Assembly (NCBI GenBank): GCA_023132155.1
Contig: JAGLYP010000014.1
Span: forward strand, 1-52,959
Reading direction: 5' to 3'
From: Candidatus Parcubacteria bacterium
Lineage (GTDB): Bacteria; Patescibacteriota; Patescibacteriia; Patescibacteriales; UBA12075
DNA: 52,959 nucleotides
The notes under the pieces were generated by a model. The model was not told the DNA's origin and made no database searches. It saw only the letters and a program-made list of their open reading frames with translations. Made by a program: the position numbers and the translations under genes. Below, in pieces: positions 17,006 to 25,166 of this stretch; position 1 is the first letter of the stretch, and each line of letters starts with the position of its first letter.

Positions 17006-17077
17006 TTCTTTTTTAAAAGTCCGACAAGCGCGAAAGCAGTCGGACTTTTTAAAAATTATTTCTTCCCTATAAAAATA

Positions 17078-18649
17078 TTATTTAGTTTCAATCCAGGAAG
17101 GAAGCTTGTGCTTTGCCGTAAAATCATCAGTAGTACTAGAGCAGGAATATGAATTTATTATATCCGTTACCGTTAATTCAATTTTTCTAGAAACATTATA
17201 TTCTTCAAAAATTATAATAGTGGAAGAAGCATTGCTTGGATCAAATGTTACATCAAGGTTATCATTTTTTTCTTTCCAACTCCACGAGCAATGAGCCTCA
17301 TCACAATTATTCTCAACATCATTAATATAATACTTCGCCATATCCATGCTCTCAAACAACACTTCCTCACCGGCGCTGAATTCTTTTGGCGTCCAAATAA
17401 AATTATCAGGATTTGGGAATTCGCTTTTGTAGGTTGTGAAGGTTAAGGGATCGCCGTCTTCAATAAGCGGATTAATCGGCATATCTGTTATGCTGTCATA
17501 AGGAGTTGCTCCTGAACTGCCGTTTTTTGAATCCCAAACTTCCACGTTCCATGAGTATGCTTTGCCATAAGTCAAAACACTGGAATCAAGTTTATAGCTC
17601 AATGTATCCCCTGTTCCGAATCCAAGCAGAACATCAATTTGACAATCCTGCGGATTATCCAGACAATCAGCATCTCCGGCATCACAGCAAGAATTGTCGC
17701 CGTCAAACCGCTTAATACATTTTCCAGTATCCAAAACTTCAACATTATCTGTTTCATTTTTTACAATCAACCTATAGGCTGACATTTTATCGCCCGGGAC
17801 AGGATCATCACCGTCATTATATTTCCATTTCAAATAAGCCGCTAAAGCCGTATCACAAGCTTGCGCCGGAGTCCAATACGGAGCTTTTAAATCATCCGCT
17901 GTCGGCATCTGATTTAATTCGGCTTTTGTTTGATAAGGTGAAATTGAACATGTATCCCCGCAATCATTATTCACGCAATTCGCGTTTACCGTACAAACTT
18001 TCCCTTTGTCAGATCCTGTAAGGCAAGAAGAATAATCTTCACAGCTAAAACTTATCCAGCCGATGCCGGTACCATCGCCGTTCCTATTCCACGCAAAACC
18101 GTCTAATTCGTTAGTCGCAACATCACCCGTAGCCTCAAAACCGGCTTGCCCATGATCAAACCTTATCCAGCCGTCATTACCCATTGATAAAATTTTCGCC
18201 CATCCCAAAATATCTCCGCTGACAAACTTGGCAATCGGCCCGTTGCCGCCGCCGGGATCATCTGCCAATGGCAAAGGATCGCCTGTATCACCGTCAGCTG
18301 TCGCGCAATTACCGTCTGTTCCGCAACGATTAAAACTAATCCACCCGACATTATTATTCCACGCGTATCCTGAAAAATCTCCGGTACCAATGTCAATATT
18401 AACTCCGTAATCAAAAAAGAGCGTACCGGCTGCCGGACATCCTGCCGGAGTACCGTCGTAATTAGAACCATCGTTATTGCAATCATCAGAATTAAAGCTA
18501 ATCCATCCGACATTGGAATTCCATGCCCAACCGCTAACATTATCCCCCGGTATTCCGGCCATAACTTGTTTTTCCGAACCAAAAAAACAAAGCGCTGACA
18601 ACAAAATTAAACTTAATAAAAAAATTTTAAACTTAAAAAAATACTTCAT
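17078..18649 (-). CDS. secreted surface protein with WAWN/GWISF repeats
   Basis: The 523-residue protein has an N-terminal signal peptide (1-31). Four repeats of the type WxWN...GWISF lie at about 40-200 (GWAWNSNVGWISF, GYAWNNNVGWISF, GWAKIL...GWIRF, GFAWNRN...GWISF). A Cys-rich middle and beta domains that look PKD- or fibronectin-like follow. Such repeat proteins are common in Parcubacteria and often lie near pilus genes; their function is not known. It sits between pilD and the minor pilins, so it may be a pilus-associated adhesin. There is no membrane helix at the C-terminus. Confidence 0.7.
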   Translation of the reverse strand: MKYFFKFKIFLLSLILLSALCFFGSEKQVMAGIPGDNVSGWAWNSNVGWISFNSDDCNNDGSNYDGTPAGCPAAGTLFFDYGVNIDIGTGDFSGYAWNNNVGWISFNRCGTDGNCATADGDTGDPLPLADDPGGGNGPIAKFVSGDILGWAKILSMGNDGWIRFDHGQAGFEATGDVATNELDGFAWNRNGDGTGIGWISFSCEDYSSCLTGSDKGKVCTVNANCVNNDCGDTCSISPYQTKAELNQMPTADDLKAPYWTPAQACDTALAAYLKWKYNDGDDPVPGDKMSAYRLIVKNETDNVEVLDTGKCIKRFDGDNSCCDAGDADCLDNPQDCQIDVLLGFGTGDTLSYKLDSSVLTYGKAYSWNVEVWDSKNGSSGATPYDSITDMPINPLIEDGDPLTFTTYKSEFPNPDNFIWTPKEFSAGEEVLFESMDMAKYYINDVENNCDEAHCSWSWKEKNDNLDVTFDPSNASSTIIIFEEYNVSRKIELTVTDIINSYSCSSTTDDFTAKHKLPSWIETK

Positions 18650-18802
18650 AAAAAATATATTTATTAAAATTATAACATTCTCTTTTGTAAAAAAAATTTT
18701 TCCAAAAAATTATTTATTTGCTCCAAATATTCCGGCGCATCTTTACTACAAATTTTTCTAATATTTTTTTTTGTTTTTTTAACAAATTCATAAAATTTAC
18801 AC

Positions 18803-18850
18803 TATTCGCAATTCGCGGATTAGCATTTATTGGCAGATTAGCATTATCTT
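18803..18850. repeat. repeat family B (TTCGCGGATTAGCAT type)
   Basis: ATTCGCAATTCGCGGATTAG CAT and a second GCAGATTAGCATTAT unit. It lies between the surface-protein and pilD genes and is related to the arrays at 42213-42360 and 47757-47805. Confidence 0.7.
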
Positions 18851-19664
18851 AAATAAACAAACCCCAGTAAAAAGAAACTAATTCATCCCCCCAAAACAGC
18901 GAAATAACGGTTGCCGTTGTTAAAAACACGCCAAAAGGGATTCTGCCGCCCCATTGCTTTTTTTTGGCTGCCAATAAATAAATTCCGATAACCGAACCTG
19001 AAATATAAGCAATATACAAAGCCGTTAAAATCATCGGCCAGCCAAGCGCCAAGCCCATCAAAAGCCCCAAGCGAATATCACCGCCGCCAATCCACTTCCC
19101 GCGGGAAACTGCAAATTGCAATAAAAAGAAACTACCTCCTATTATACCAGAAATCAAAAGATTTTGCCAATTAAAACCAAGCAATAAATTAAAAATAAAA
19201 ACAACTGCGCAAGCAGGGAGAGTTATAATATCAAGTATTAAATACCAGCGTAAATCGTAGATAAAAATTATTATCATCACAGATACAATAAACCAGTCCC
19301 GAATTAAATGAATAAAAAATAAAGAATTAGGAATTAAGGAAAAATTAAAAACAAATAATCCTTGATTCCTGATTCCTGATTCTTGATTCCCTAAAAAAGC
19401 AATTACAAACAAAACCCCTGTAACAAATTCCACCGCCGGGTATTGCCAAGAAATCTTTTTAGCGCAATGCCGGCACTTGCCCCTCAAAATAATAAAACTC
19501 AAAAGCGGAATATTATCATACCAAGCTATCTGCTTACGGCAATGCAAACATATTGAACGGCCTAAAATCGTCTTTTTCTTATGCAAACGCCAAATCAAAC
19601 AATTCAAAAAAGAGCCGATCACCGCCCCGAAAACAAAAACTAAAAATAAAATAAAATAAAACAT
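18849..19664 (-). CDS. pilD: prepilin peptidase (A24), PilD
   Basis: PilD cuts prepilin leaders and methylates the new N-terminus in the membrane. The frame is open from 19730, but its first 22 codons fall in a palindromic repeat. The ATG at 19664 gives the normal start MFYFILFLVFVFGAVIGSFL, so I choose it (271 residues). The CLHC...CRHC zinc pair lies at about 39-75. YDLRWYLI and GGGDIRLGLLMG hold the two catalytic Asp residues. Several membrane helices are visible. Between helices a stretch NQESGIRNQGLFVFNFSLI is coded by a short repeat (GATTCCTGATTCCTGATTC) inserted in frame, an oddity near the active-site loop. Confidence 0.88.
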   Translation of the reverse strand: MFYFILFLVFVFGAVIGSFLNCLIWRLHKKKTILGRSICLHCRKQIAWYDNIPLLSFIILRGKCRHCAKKISWQYPAVEFVTGVLFVIAFLGNQESGIRNQGLFVFNFSLIPNSLFFIHLIRDWFIVSVMIIIFIYDLRWYLILDIITLPACAVVFIFNLLLGFNWQNLLISGIIGGSFFLLQFAVSRGKWIGGGDIRLGLLMGLALGWPMILTALYIAYISGSVIGIYLLAAKKKQWGGRIPFGVFLTTATVISLFWGDELVSFYWGLFI

Positions 19665-19668
19665 AGTT

Positions 19669-19712
19669 ATTCGCTTCGCGAACCCGCCGCTGCGAATGCG
19701 GGACATGCGAAT
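19669..19712. repeat. repeat family A, copy 1
   Basis: A 44-base unit starting ATTCGCTTCGCGAACCCGCC and ending GGGACATGCGAAT. The second copy is at 48189-48232 with five differences. It lies just upstream of the pilD start. Confidence 0.8.
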
Positions 19713-19750
19713 GCTACAAATTATATCCAAATACTACAAAAAAATAATTC

Positions 19751-20236
19751 TTAATTCGCTTGTACTCGCTTGACGGGTGTAATTCTTAATTGATGGGGTG
19801 TAGCCTCATAAGCCCCCGGCTTTAGACCCGAAGTTTTGCTTTCCAGGCGATATTTTATAACATAGCTTTTTGCGCCAACAGCGCCAGCCTCGCAATTTTC
19901 GCTCATTTCATCATAACAAGGGACATATAAATATCTTTCATTGCTTAACGGATCAAGAGGATAATTATCAAGGCACAAACCGTTAAAACACTCTTCTTCT
20001 TTCTTTGCTTCTCTTTTAGTTAATATTTTTTCAGGGAATTTATTGCGATTTTTATAAAACAAAAACAAATCAGACTGCAAGCTCCTCATTGCCGATAGCC
20101 TGATAATATCCCGCGACTGTTTTTTTGCAACAGACAGCCCCAAAAAGGTCGCGGTCAGCAGCAAAACAAAAATCAAACCGCCGCCGGAATACATTAAAAT
20201 TTTATTTTTTTTCTCTTGAGACATTGCCTCTTTCAT
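19751..20236 (-). CDS. pilin-like membrane protein, unknown
   Basis: The 161-residue protein has one N-terminal helix (about 15-33) without the G-F-T-L-x-E motif, followed by RDIIRLSAMRSLQSDLFLFY, DNYPLDPLSNERYLYVPC and a paired Cys region. These resemble the body of type IV pilins. The last residues (TPVKRVQAN) come from short repeat family C, so the tail was altered by an insert. It lies between pilD and the pilin genes. It could be an assembly factor or a non-processed pilin relative. Confidence 0.6.
   Translation of the reverse strand: MKEAMSQEKKNKILMYSGGGLIFVLLLTATFLGLSVAKKQSRDIIRLSAMRSLQSDLFLFYKNRNKFPEKILTKREAKKEEECFNGLCLDNYPLDPLSNERYLYVPCYDEMSENCEAGAVGAKSYVIKYRLESKTSGLKPGAYEATPHQLRITPVKRVQAN
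19753..19784 (+). repeat. short repeat family C, copy 3, inside a gene
   Basis: AATTCGCTTGTACTCGCTTG ACGGGTGTAATT. It encodes the C-terminal residues TPVKRVQAN of the pilin-like protein on the minus strand. Confidence 0.75.
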
Positions 20237-20335
20237 AAGATTGTTATTTGGATAATTTTATTAAACTGTTTCTAATAGTATGCTTACATTGTATACTATT
20301 GGGAACAATTTGTTAAGGCTGAATAAAAAAACCGA

Positions 20336-20357
20336 AAAACCGCTTTTAAACGGTTTT
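20336..20357 (-). terminator. terminator after the insert-split pilin gene
   Basis: Arms AAAACCG and CGGTTTT, followed on the minus strand by T-rich DNA. It lies just beyond the displaced 3' part of the pilin gene (TAA at 20384-20386). Confidence 0.5.
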
Positions 20358-20383
20358 AAAAATATTATATTAAATCAAGATAT

Positions 20384-20988
20384 TAATTTGCCCCATCGCA
20401 ATCATTAGCCGAAGGATAACAAGAACCGTCAGAACATATAAACCAATCGTCCGCGTCAGCATCATCGGTATTTTCCAGATTTACCCCGTAAAGAAAAGCT
20501 TCTGACGAAATCGAAGGTGTGATATTTTATCGCAGTCGGTGGTTTAATGCCACCGACAAGCAATACCTTTCTACGGGGTTTACTTCTATGCAATACGAAC
20601 CCGCGTCGCTTTGATTGTCGTAAATATAGCGCTGGTCCGCGGAATTTGTCGGATATTGAGGCAATCGCTCTATATATATTTCAGAAGAATCTTTAAACGC
20701 AATGTCGGAACAAACCGGCTGATCAACCGCGGGAGCAATAACTCCCGCGTCTCCGCAAGCGTCAACCGCAGGAGTGCTTGCGGCATCAATCGGATAAGTG
20801 TTATTTTCCGTATAATACATCTGTATAGCAGTAGCGATACTATTCATATCCGACTGGCGCACCGCGTCGCGAGCTTTTTCTCTCGCGTTGCCAACCGCGA
20901 CGGTTGCCATTGTTGATAAAATTCCGATAATCGCGATAACGACTAATAATTCTATTAAGGTGAAGCCTTTTTTTGAGGATACTTTCAT
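20384..20988 (-). pseudogene. type IV pilin gene split by a 95-bp insert
   Basis: Reading from 20988, the gene encodes a pilin (leader MKVSSKKG, then FTLIELLVVIAIIGILS, Glu5) and still makes a 153-residue product ending at 20527. The last residues (PVERYCLSVALNHRLR) come from an insert at 20484-20578. Joining the two flanks across the insert restores an open frame. YCIEVN runs into LENTDDADADDWFICSDGSC and ends at TAA 20384-20386, matching the tail of the next pilin (YCISAHLEKTG...CVNGSCYE). So the insert removed the Cys-bearing tail. Whether the shortened product still works is unknown. Confidence 0.85.
20484..20578. mobile_element. 95-bp MITE-like element in a pilin gene
   Basis: Inverted ends CCCCGTA and TACGGGG (longer if imperfect pairing is allowed) enclose an inner hairpin GTCGGTGG/CCACCGAC. 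The target bases TTTA flank both sides (20480-20483 and 20579-20582). Taking out element plus one TTTA removes 99 bases, exactly 33 codons, and restores the reading frame of the pilin. Confidence 0.85.
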
Positions 20989-21027
20989 AAAAATTTTAAA
21001 TTCTACTTAAATAATAACGCAAAAACC

Positions 21028-21054
21028 AAAAAACCGCTACTACAAGCGGTTTTT
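21028..21054 (-). terminator. terminator between two pilin genes
   Basis: Arms AAACCGCT and AGCGGTTT around a short loop, T-rich on the minus strand. It follows the 167-residue pilin gene. Confidence 0.55.
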
Positions 21055-21148
21055 GGCTATATTTTAAATTATCAAATATAATTATATACCTACACCTGAT
21101 AAAATCCCGCGTGGGTAAGGCGCGTAGTGATAAATATGCCACAGAAGC

Positions 21149-21652
21149 TTAGCCTCCTGCCTCTGTACAGTCAGTTGTCCTTTCATAACAAGAGCCATTA
21201 ACGCAAACAAAATAAGGAGTGCCTGTTTTTTCTAGATGAGCTGATATACAGTAAGTAGTAGCACTTCCTTCATAATGATAGTTAGCTGATGATACTGGAT
21301 CTGCGGGAATAGCTTGTAAAAATGTATCGGTTCCATCAGTAATCGCGTTATTAGAACCACATAGATTATCAATCGCGGCACCATTATCAGCTGCGGCAAT
21401 AATATTGCTTGTAGGAGTGTCAGCGCAAGTTTCCGCGCCAGCTGCGTTAGTCGGATAAGCACTGGTACCTTGATCAGATGAATAAAGTTCCATTGCCGTC
21501 GAAATCTGTTTTAAATCAGACATTCTCTTGGCGTCGCGGGCTTTCAATCTGGCATTGTTCAAAGAAACAACCGCCAAAGTTGACAGTAAGCCGATAATGG
21601 CGATTACTACCAACAACTCTATTAAAGTAAAACCTTTTTTATTAATTTTCAT
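21149..21652 (-). CDS. type IV pilin, major-pilin type
   Basis: The 167-residue prepilin has leader MKINKKG, then FTLIELLVVIAIIGLLSTLAV with Glu5. The NARLKARDAKRMSDLKQISTAMELY stretch is usual for GspG/PilE-type pilins. The body has a Cys-rich tail with CVNGSCYE. GAGAGGTGAATAT gives a good ribosome site. A strong terminator follows, so it may be made at its own level. One of three similar pilin genes; this and the next are intact. Confidence 0.87.
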   Translation of the reverse strand: MKINKKGFTLIELLVVIAIIGLLSTLAVVSLNNARLKARDAKRMSDLKQISTAMELYSSDQGTSAYPTNAAGAETCADTPTSNIIAAADNGAAIDNLCGSNNAITDGTDTFLQAIPADPVSSANYHYEGSATTYCISAHLEKTGTPYFVCVNGSCYERTTDCTEAGG

Positions 21653-21754
21653 ATATTCACCTCTCTTTCTATTTTTTCACACTCATTAGCTTAATTCTAG
21701 AAATTAAGACAACGAACGTGAGGATTAATTATTAATTGAAAATTTTCAATTACG

Positions 21755-21786
21755 AATTACACCCGTCAAGCGAGTACAAGCGAATT
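21755..21786 (-). repeat. short repeat family C, copy 4
   Basis: AATTACACCCGTCAAGCGAG TACAAGCGAATT, intergenic between pilin genes, in opposite orientation to copies 1 and 3. Confidence 0.75.
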
Positions 21787-21885
21787 AAAAATCAAATTAA
21801 CTTATCCACATTATACCATATTTTTAGCAAAACATAAACTAAAATTAGTAAAAAACAATTCGTAATTTTTAATTGAAAATTGACT

Positions 21886-22371
21886 CTACCATCCCCTAAT
21901 CATCTTCTCCCCGCCCTCTTCCAAAGTATAAACAAGCGCGTACTGAGAACCTGCGGCATCGGTAACATAACGATATATATAGGTATTATTTGTTGATGCT
22001 AAATTATCGGAATTCTGCGGATCAAGCGGCATCACCATCATAATCGGACGCGCGCCCGCGGTTAAATCAGCTCCCAATCCGTTTAAATAGCACCAAGAAC
22101 CATCGTCAACCGCGTCGCCGATGGTCGCGCCAAAATCAGCAAGCGTGCCGTCCCAAGTTCCGCAAATCGGATAACGCTCATTTTCAAAACTATATAAGCT
22201 AAGCGCGGTTCTAATCTGCGCCATATCGCCCTTACGAAGCGCGTCGCGCGCCTTGACGCGCGCGGAATTCAAAGACACAACCGAAAAAGACGAAAGAATA
22301 CCTATAATACTGATTACAACCAATAACTCTATTAAAGTAAAACCTTTTGTGTTTTTAGTTATTTTTATCAT
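21886..22371 (-). CDS. type IV pilin, major-pilin type
   Basis: The 161-residue prepilin has leader MIKITKNTKG, then FTLIELLVVISIIGILSSFSV with Glu5, and the NSARVKARDALRKGDMAQIRTALSLY continuation. Its C-terminal domain lacks the CxxGSCY tail of the other two, so it is a distinct subtype. It follows the preceding gene by 13 bases and is the first of three pilin genes in the direction of transcription. Confidence 0.87.
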   Translation of the reverse strand: MIKITKNTKGFTLIELLVVISIIGILSSFSVVSLNSARVKARDALRKGDMAQIRTALSLYSFENERYPICGTWDGTLADFGATIGDAVDDGSWCYLNGLGADLTAGARPIMMVMPLDPQNSDNLASTNNTYIYRYVTDAAGSQYALVYTLEEGGEKMIRGW

Positions 22372-22384
22372 TCTTTAAAAACCG

Positions 22385-23269
22385 CTAATTTATTATTTCT
22401 ATTTTTTTCGCGAACAAAATATCATTTATAAACTCAGCATAAACTATTGCTTGTTGTCCAGAACGCAAATTATCAATTGTAACTAAATCGCTAAAAAACC
22501 AACTTGGCGCGACAACGCTTCCCAAATCTTTATTGCCTGCTATTTTTTTATTGAAATCTTCCTGTTCTTTTTGAAACTGCTCGTTGCTCTTTTTTGTTTT
22601 TAGATAAAATTTTGTTTGTTTATTCAAAATTATTTCTTTTAACTCTCCATAAACATCAATCTTTAAAATATTTTTTTTCACATTTATTTCTTTAATCACA
22701 CCGTCATACTGTATTTTATTATTTATTTGCTTATCTAAACTTGAATCAATCTCCTTATTTTTAAATTCCAAAATAATTTTTTGGGCAATATATTCATCTT
22801 TATTCTTATAAACCATAGCCTTAAGAGCGTCGCCAACTCTTAAATCGCTAATTTTTATATTCTCCGAAACATGCCAATTAGGCGCTTCAATTCCAAATGT
22901 ACTTTTTCCATTTTTTTTATATCCGTTAATTATTTTTTCATATTCAGCCTGTTCTTTTAAAAATTGTTCTCTGGTTTTTACATCGCCTAAATAACGTTTT
23001 ACTTCCGTGTCTTTATTTATGTTTATTTTATATAAAACAAAATTATTTTTTTCCGTGGAACCTAAAATAATATCTTTAATATTTTTTATCGTTATGCTTT
23101 CACTATTAACAACGCTTAATTCGCCCGTTAATATTTGCTGTTCTTTGTTAATTCTCTCGGGATTATTTAATTTTTCGTTGTTAGGCTTATTATAAAAAAA
23201 ATAAAAATAAATTCCCGCTAAAATTAAAACTATAAAAAAAGCAATACTTATTCTTTTATATCTTTGCAT
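22385..23269 (-). CDS. membrane-anchored protein with two repeat domains, unknown
   Basis: The 294-residue protein has an N-terminal membrane helix (about 7-26). Two similar beta domains follow (about 45-175 and 185-294). Each ends in a segment of the type W-x-x-S/F...I-x-x-L-R-x-G-x-A and a hydrophobic A-K-K/Q-I-x-x-I/E. The DLRVGDALKAMVYK and NLRSGQQAIVYAE lines are parallel, so the protein arose by internal duplication. It resembles DUF5666-type domains. It sits between secreted fibre-like proteins and pilins and may be a pilus accessory protein. Confidence 0.65.
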   Translation of the reverse strand: MQRYKRISIAFFIVLILAGIYFYFFYNKPNNEKLNNPERINKEQQILTGELSVVNSESITIKNIKDIILGSTEKNNFVLYKININKDTEVKRYLGDVKTREQFLKEQAEYEKIINGYKKNGKSTFGIEAPNWHVSENIKISDLRVGDALKAMVYKNKDEYIAQKIILEFKNKEIDSSLDKQINNKIQYDGVIKEINVKKNILKIDVYGELKEIILNKQTKFYLKTKKSNEQFQKEQEDFNKKIAGNKDLGSVVAPSWFFSDLVTIDNLRSGQQAIVYAEFINDILFAKKIEIIN

Positions 23270-23277
23270 ATTATTTT

Positions 23278-24144
23278 TTAGTTACAACAAACTGAACATT
23301 TAATAAACTTTTTTGTTTCATAAGAACTTAAACCAAAATTTTCTTCTACCCTCGCGCCATACCAAATCGCACCCCAATCTGGCGCCAATATGCTTGCGTC
23401 AAAATTTCTGTTCAAACAGTATCTTTCGGTACTGGCATAATGCGTTGGATAATTTACTTCGCCGGTTAAATAGCCATCATATATTTTATTGCCAAAGCCT
23501 GGTACGCCGCAATTATGCGTACCTTGATTAATAAAACACGCGCTATTTGGGCGATAACAAACCGCGCATTTTATAAATCTTTGCCTATCAATCGTACTAC
23601 TCGGGTCAATCATATTCGTCGGTAGAATTGCCGATGTTCCGGTCATTAACGGAAAAACTCCATCGGCTTTTGCTCCGGAACTAAGCATTTCGCCGTCAAA
23701 CGGCTCTTGAATACAAATGGGGTTATCTCCACCGGATGAATTTGAATATTCATTTCCAAAACCATAACCGTCATAAAGCAAAATATCACTCCCTGCGCAA
23801 CCGGCTCGTCCCCAATTTATATATGTATCACCGCCTTGTACCGCTGAAATACCATTATCAACATACTCTTTACTGGCAGCATTCTTTTGGCCGTTGCCAC
23901 TATCTAAATTAATAATACGGTTATTATTCATATCTAAATCATTTAATACTGAATTTACGCCATCAGTTAATAAAAAATCTTCATCCAAAAAATTCCAATC
24001 CTCCACGGATATACCACCGCCGGGCGCCGGGCGATTATAATCACCTTGCGTAACAGCCGATACGCATTGCAAAAAATAACCGGACAAACAATATAATCCA
24101 ATCACTAAACAAAATAAAAATATAAAAAATACGTATTTTTTCAT
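23278..24144 (-). CDS. secreted tail-fibre-like protein, paralog 2
   Basis: The 288-residue protein starts with a signal peptide or anchor (MKKYVFFIFLFCLVIGLYCL). DWNFLDEDFLLTDGVNS and LDMNNNRIINLDSG...NAASKEYVD follow. That last motif is typical of trimeric phage-fibre and adhesin head-to-stalk segments. The second half is Cys-rich and ends in FIKCSVCCN. The gene after it in the window (24153-25055) encodes the same layout, so the two are tandem paralogs inside the pilus operon. They may form a pilus-associated adhesin. Confidence 0.7.
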   Translation of the reverse strand: MKKYVFFIFLFCLVIGLYCLSGYFLQCVSAVTQGDYNRPAPGGGISVEDWNFLDEDFLLTDGVNSVLNDLDMNNNRIINLDSGNGQKNAASKEYVDNGISAVQGGDTYINWGRAGCAGSDILLYDGYGFGNEYSNSSGGDNPICIQEPFDGEMLSSGAKADGVFPLMTGTSAILPTNMIDPSSTIDRQRFIKCAVCYRPNSACFINQGTHNCGVPGFGNKIYDGYLTGEVNYPTHYASTERYCLNRNFDASILAPDWGAIWYGARVEENFGLSSYETKKFIKCSVCCN

Positions 24145-24152
24145 TATATTTA

Positions 24153-25055
24153 TTAATTACAGCAAATAGAGCATTTTATAAACGCGTCCGTTGTATAGCC
24201 TAAGCCAAAATTTTCTTCTATCCTCGCGCCATACCACATCGCGCCCATATTTACGCCTGCTGAAATACTACTGTCAAAATCCCTGTTTACACATGCTCTT
24301 TGAGTGGAATTATAATGAGAATCAGTTCCATTGGTCGCGTAACTTCCAAGCACATACCCCCTGTAAACATGGCTAAAAGAACCGCCGCAATCATGCCCGC
24401 CATAATGTTCATAACATGTGCCGGCCGGATTATGGCATAAAGCGCATTTAATAATTGACTCGCTCGTAATTGTGCTACCGGAATCTACGCTGCTATCGGG
24501 TAATGTTTCAATTCCCCCTGTTACTACTGGATAAATCTTATCGGCATTAGCATTTATATGGGCGGGACCGGCATCGCCGCTTTGCATGCACACGGGATTA
24601 CTGCCGCCGCTGGTAGTATTATACGGAGCGCTAAAAGCTATTCCGCCATATAATTTATCAGTTCCGCCAGGGCAATCATCATTTCCCCAATTCACAAAAA
24701 TATCACCTCCGCCGGCTACTTCAGCCGCGGCTATCGCGTCAGTAACATATTCCACATTAGCGGCATCATTAGGATTGTTTGTGGTTGTAACATTCGTAAT
24801 TCTGTTATTATTCATATTCAAATCTCCTTGCATGGAATTAGCGCCATCGGTCAACAAAAAATCATTATCCAGATGATTCCAATCGTCAACATCAATAATA
24901 TTATCGCTTGCCGTCCGATTATAATTTCCCAAAGTTAAAGCCTTGGCAATATTTTCGAAAGACAAAGGAGTAAAAATCAGTAAGCCGCAAAATAATAAAA
25001 CCACTAAAATTATAAACAATAATTGCTTATCTTTTTTCTTAAAATTATATAACAT
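24153..25055 (-). CDS. secreted tail-fibre-like protein, paralog 1
   Basis: The 300-residue protein has an N-terminal helix (about 13-37), then DVDDWNHLDNDFLLTDGANS and DLNMNNNRITNV...DAANVEYV. The C-terminal part is Cys-rich and ends in FIKCSICCN, matching its downstream paralog. The paired Cys residues and N-terminal signal point to an exported protein stabilised by disulfides. The gap to the paralog is eight bases, so they are co-transcribed. It lies directly after pilC in the operon order. Confidence 0.7.
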   Translation of the reverse strand: MLYNFKKKDKQLLFIILVVLLFCGLLIFTPLSFENIAKALTLGNYNRTASDNIIDVDDWNHLDNDFLLTDGANSMQGDLNMNNNRITNVTTTNNPNDAANVEYVTDAIAAAEVAGGGDIFVNWGNDDCPGGTDKLYGGIAFSAPYNTTSGGSNPVCMQSGDAGPAHINANADKIYPVVTGGIETLPDSSVDSGSTITSESIIKCALCHNPAGTCYEHYGGHDCGGSFSHVYRGYVLGSYATNGTDSHYNSTQRACVNRDFDSSISAGVNMGAMWYGARIEENFGLGYTTDAFIKCSICCN

Positions 25056-25166
25056 AATATATGCAAAAAAATAATTAATAAAATCATAACCATATTATAC
25101 CACAAATCTATAATATTATAAAAACTTATTCAAACTTTTAAACAAAAATTTGTGGATTTGCTCTCA

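Noticed and set aside
18163-18582. 139-residue open frame overlapping the surface protein
   Set aside because: It is a frame shadow on the same strand as the WAWN/GWISF repeats and has no ribosome site of its own.
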